From assembly GCF_023822005.2 (NCBI RefSeq), contig NZ_CP098806.1, positions 1,984,001 to 2,048,000 of the forward strand: DNA of 64,000 nucleotides, read 5' to 3'. Origin of the DNA: Dyadobacter fanqingshengii. Lineage in GTDB: Bacteria > Bacteroidota > Bacteroidia > Cytophagales > Spirosomataceae. This document shows positions 62,016-64,000 of this stretch, in pieces. Both the position numbers and the translations under genes were made by a program. The first letter of the stretch is position 1. Every line of letters begins with the position of its first letter. The notes beneath the pieces were generated by a model. The model ran no database searches, had not been told where the DNA came from, and saw nothing but the letters and a program-made list of their open reading frames with translations.

Positions 62016-63016
62016 GCTTCCATCGCGTTAATGAGCAATTCATTTTTCTCCGGGTTTAGTGTGGCAATCCTGAAATGCTGGCGTGTCAGATTTCTGAAAT
62101 TACCCGCATCCCGGATCAGGATCCGGTGCTCTTCCAACAGGAAAGTTTTGAGCTGGGCGGCATTCCGGATGATGGTTTTGGCCAAAAAAAAGTGCGTTTC
62201 GCTGTCTTCAATTTCCAAGGCCTCATTTTGCCTGAGTCGGTTTGTAAGCTCATTTTTATCCATTAATAGTTGCTCCACCGGTGGCTGGACTGCATTGAAA
62301 TGATCAAATATGAAAGAGCCTGCAGCAAGTGCCACGGCATTAACCGACCAGGGTTGTTTTAGGCGCAGTAAACGGTCAATCCATTCATTCTCGGCAATGA
62401 TGTATCCCAATCTTAGTCCCGGGATCGCATAGGCTTTCGTGAGCGACCGCATAATGATCAGGTTTTCAAACTGGCCTAAGGCTTCCAACATTGATTCCGC
62501 AGCAGGTGCGAAATCGATAAATGCTTCATCCACAACAAACACACAATGCCGGTTAAGGCGCAGCCAATCACGGAGATCAGGAAAATTGAAACCCGTCGGG
62601 TTATTAGGGTTACAGATGAAGACAAGGTCGCTTTTCAGTCGGGGCAGTTCTAGGCATTCTTTCCAACTCAAAAACTGCATTTCGTGCCCGTGCATGGCAC
62701 ACGCGTCTTCATACTCCGAAAATGCGGGTGTCACAATTGTGGTTTTCTTTCCGGCAAAAAGCTGTGCAATGAGGTAAATGCTTTCTGTCGTGCCGTTTGC
62801 GACCAGCACCTGATTACCCGAAAGCCCGTGATGGGCGGCGATTTTTGCCGTCAGACTTTCGGCGGCCACCTCCGGATAGCGGTTGATATCAGTCCAACTC
62901 CCGAAAATATACTCTTTCAAACCCGCCGGCTCTCCTCCATACCAGACATTGGTGCTGAAATCAGCCAAAATCTGGCCGCCGTAGCGGTAACCATCATCTC
63001 CATGCCCGTGCAACAT
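61994..63016 (-). CDS. cobD: Threonine-phosphate decarboxylase (PLP class I/II aminotransferase fold)
   Basis: A 340-residue PLP enzyme that decarboxylates L-threonine O-3-phosphate to aminopropanol phosphate, the arm used by CbiB. It shows HGHGDDGYRYG at the N-terminus, VANGTTESIYLIAQ, CNPNNPTGFNFP, VVDEAFIDFAP and the PLP-lysine block MRSLTKAYAIPGLRLGY. Histidinol-phosphate aminotransferase is the nearest relative, but the location between cobQ and cbiB and the GHGD start support the cobalamin role. Confidence 0.93.
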   Translation of the reverse strand: MLHGHGDDGYRYGGQILADFSTNVWYGGEPAGLKEYIFGSWTDINRYPEVAAESLTAKIAAHHGLSGNQVLVANGTTESIYLIAQLFAGKKTTIVTPAFSEYEDACAMHGHEMQFLSWKECLELPRLKSDLVFICNPNNPTGFNFPDLRDWLRLNRHCVFVVDEAFIDFAPAAESMLEALGQFENLIIMRSLTKAYAIPGLRLGYIIAENEWIDRLLRLKQPWSVNAVALAAGSFIFDHFNAVQPPVEQLLMDKNELTNRLRQNEALEIEDSETHFFLAKTIIRNAAQLKTFLLEEHRILIRDAGNFRNLTRQHFRIATLNPEKNELLINAMEAWKTRYY

Positions 63017-63019
63017 ACG

Positions 63020-64000
63020 TTAGTTTTTGAGGGTTTTATAAATCAATTCCATATCCACATGAGCCCGGATCAGATCCGCCAGCTTGTCATACTGCTCCTC
63101 TTTGAACGCCTGGAAACTTGTCTGGTTATCAGGATTATCGGTGGCATAAGGTCGCAAAATCCGGGCGATCACATCGTCATTATCGAGGATTCCATGCAGG
63201 TAAGTCCCCCATGTTTTGTCGTCGAGGAAATAGCCGTCCTTGCGTCCATCGGACAATGTTGCTACTGCTTTTTCCTGTCCCGTAACCACCGTTTCACCCA
63301 TATGGATCTCGTATCCCAATGACGCGCTTTCGCTTTCCAGGAACCGGAATTGGCATTGTAAAGTCGTTTTCTCAGCTTGCAGCGTGGTCGAAACCGGTAA
63401 AATGCCCAGGCCGGGAACACTCTCCATGTTTCCTTCGACATGGTGCGGGTCCCGGATCATTTCGCCCAGCATTTGATATCCCCCACAAATTCCTATCACC
63501 GTTTTGCCGGATTTGTGCGCCAGTAAAATAGCCTTGGCAACACCATTATTTTTGATAAAAAGCATATCATCAATGGTATTTTTGCTACCCGGTATGATCA
63601 CGATATCTGCTTTTGCTATCTCGTTCGGATCGCTGGTGTAGAACAGGTTGACCCTGCTGTCATTTTCCAGCCGGGCAAAATCTGTGAAATTGGAAAGGCG
63701 CCGTAACAGGACAACGGCCACATTAACCTTACCCGAAGTGGAAGTTTTAAATTTGGATTCCAGCGAAACGGAATCTTCCTGCTCAATGTGGATATCGCGG
63801 AAATAAGGCAGAATCCCCACCACCGGCAGCCCGGTAAGATCTTCCAGCATCCGCTTCCCATCTTTGAACAAGCGACCATCCCCTCTGAATTTATTGATGA
63901 TAATGCCTTTCATGCAGGCTTTTTCCTCTTCGGTGAGCAATGCGATAGTCCCGTAAACACTGCCAAAAACACCTCCCCGATCAATGTCGCCGATCAGGTA
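63020..64000 (-). CDS. cobQ: Cobyric acid synthase, 5' part outside window
   Basis: The frame runs off the right edge, so the N-terminal ATP-binding part is missing; about 326 residues are visible. The upstream-most bases encode LIGDIDRGGVFGSVYGTIAL, a CobQ motif. The glutaminase domain has IIPGSKNTIDDM, catalytic Cys in GICGGYQMLG, LGYEIHMGET and His in GTYLHGILDN. The enzyme amidates four side chains of adenosylcobyrinic acid a,c-diamide with glutamine. It is 3 bp upstream of cobD and is the first visible gene of the operon; more cobalamin genes or a riboswitch may lie beyond 64000. Confidence 0.95.
   Translation of the reverse strand, partial: YLIGDIDRGGVFGSVYGTIALLTEEEKACMKGIIINKFRGDGRLFKDGKRMLEDLTGLPVVGILPYFRDIHIEQEDSVSLESKFKTSTSGKVNVAVVLLRRLSNFTDFARLENDSRVNLFYTSDPNEIAKADIVIIPGSKNTIDDMLFIKNNGVAKAILLAHKSGKTVIGICGGYQMLGEMIRDPHHVEGNMESVPGLGILPVSTTLQAEKTTLQCQFRFLESESASLGYEIHMGETVVTGQEKAVATLSDGRKDGYFLDDKTWGTYLHGILDNDDVIARILRPYATDNPDNQTSFQAFKEEQYDKLADLIRAHVDMELIYKTLKN

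Overview
The window reads as a chromosomal segment of a Bacteroidota bacterium, most likely a Cytophagales member resembling Dyadobacter. The reasons are four SusC/SusD pairs, an ECF sigma/FecR pair feeding an STN-bearing SusC, a hybrid two-component regulator, many lipoprotein glycosidases, and a good TAnnTTTG promoter element. The genus is an inference from gene content; there is no rRNA or other marker here. Almost every gene lies on the minus strand; only a CE15-like esterase (33409) and a GNAT acetyltransferase (55451) are on the plus strand. No tRNA, rRNA, CRISPR array, prophage or insertion sequence was seen.

Region by region (transcription runs right to left). (1) 1-5459: a SusC/SusD pair followed by an Asp-box propeller protein cut by the window edge. 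(2) 5651-25975: one long apparent operon, SusC, SusD, PL1 pectate lyase, beta-helix/DUF6298 protein, MGH1-like glycosidase lipoprotein, neuraminidase-like protein, sugar isomerase/epimerase, DUF3826, DUF5703, GH95 and an FGGY (glycerol kinase-like) kinase. Many neighbouring genes abut or overlap by 4 nt, and a strong terminator closes the unit at 5651-5680. It looks like a pectin-type glycan utilisation locus with several enzymes of unknown specificity. (3) 26265-33335: ECF sigma, FecR, STN-SusC, SusD and a terminator, with no degradative enzyme, and a divergent CE15-like esterase at 33409. (4) 34774-41915: a small membrane protein, a DapB-like protein, and a heavy-metal RND efflux system whose pump carries a fused TolC-like domain. 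(5) 41963-53074: hybrid two-component regulator, terminator, promoter, SusC, SusD and a GH30 enzyme. The regulator is split by a one-base frameshift inside its receiver domain. A palindromic intergenic repeat cluster sits between susD and GH30. (6) 53093-55451: two small membrane proteins, a GH28 polygalacturonase and a GNAT enzyme. (7) 55893-64000: the late cobalamin pathway as a tightly packed operon (cobQ, cobD, cbiB, AAA ATPase, BtuF-like lipoprotein, PduO-type adenosyltransferase, cobU, cobT, cobS, cobC). Its first gene runs off the right edge, so any cobalamin riboswitch would lie outside the window.

Together the genes suggest a saprophyte specialised in plant cell-wall polysaccharides. 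SusC/SusD pairs would import oligosaccharides made by surface and periplasmic enzymes, each locus having its own type of regulator (HTCS, or ECF/anti-sigma). The cobalamin genes fit late assembly or salvage of corrinoids; corrin-ring genes are not visible in this window.

The points most worth a second look are the uncharacterised 20-kb pectin-type operon with its DUF proteins and atypical kinase, the broken HTCS beside an apparently intact target locus, the RND-TolC fusion with a signal-peptide-like junction, and the palindromic repeat family found downstream of two susD genes. Several starts listed here are TTG or GTG, inferred from reading frame, signal peptides and gene overlap; start positions are therefore less certain than stops.
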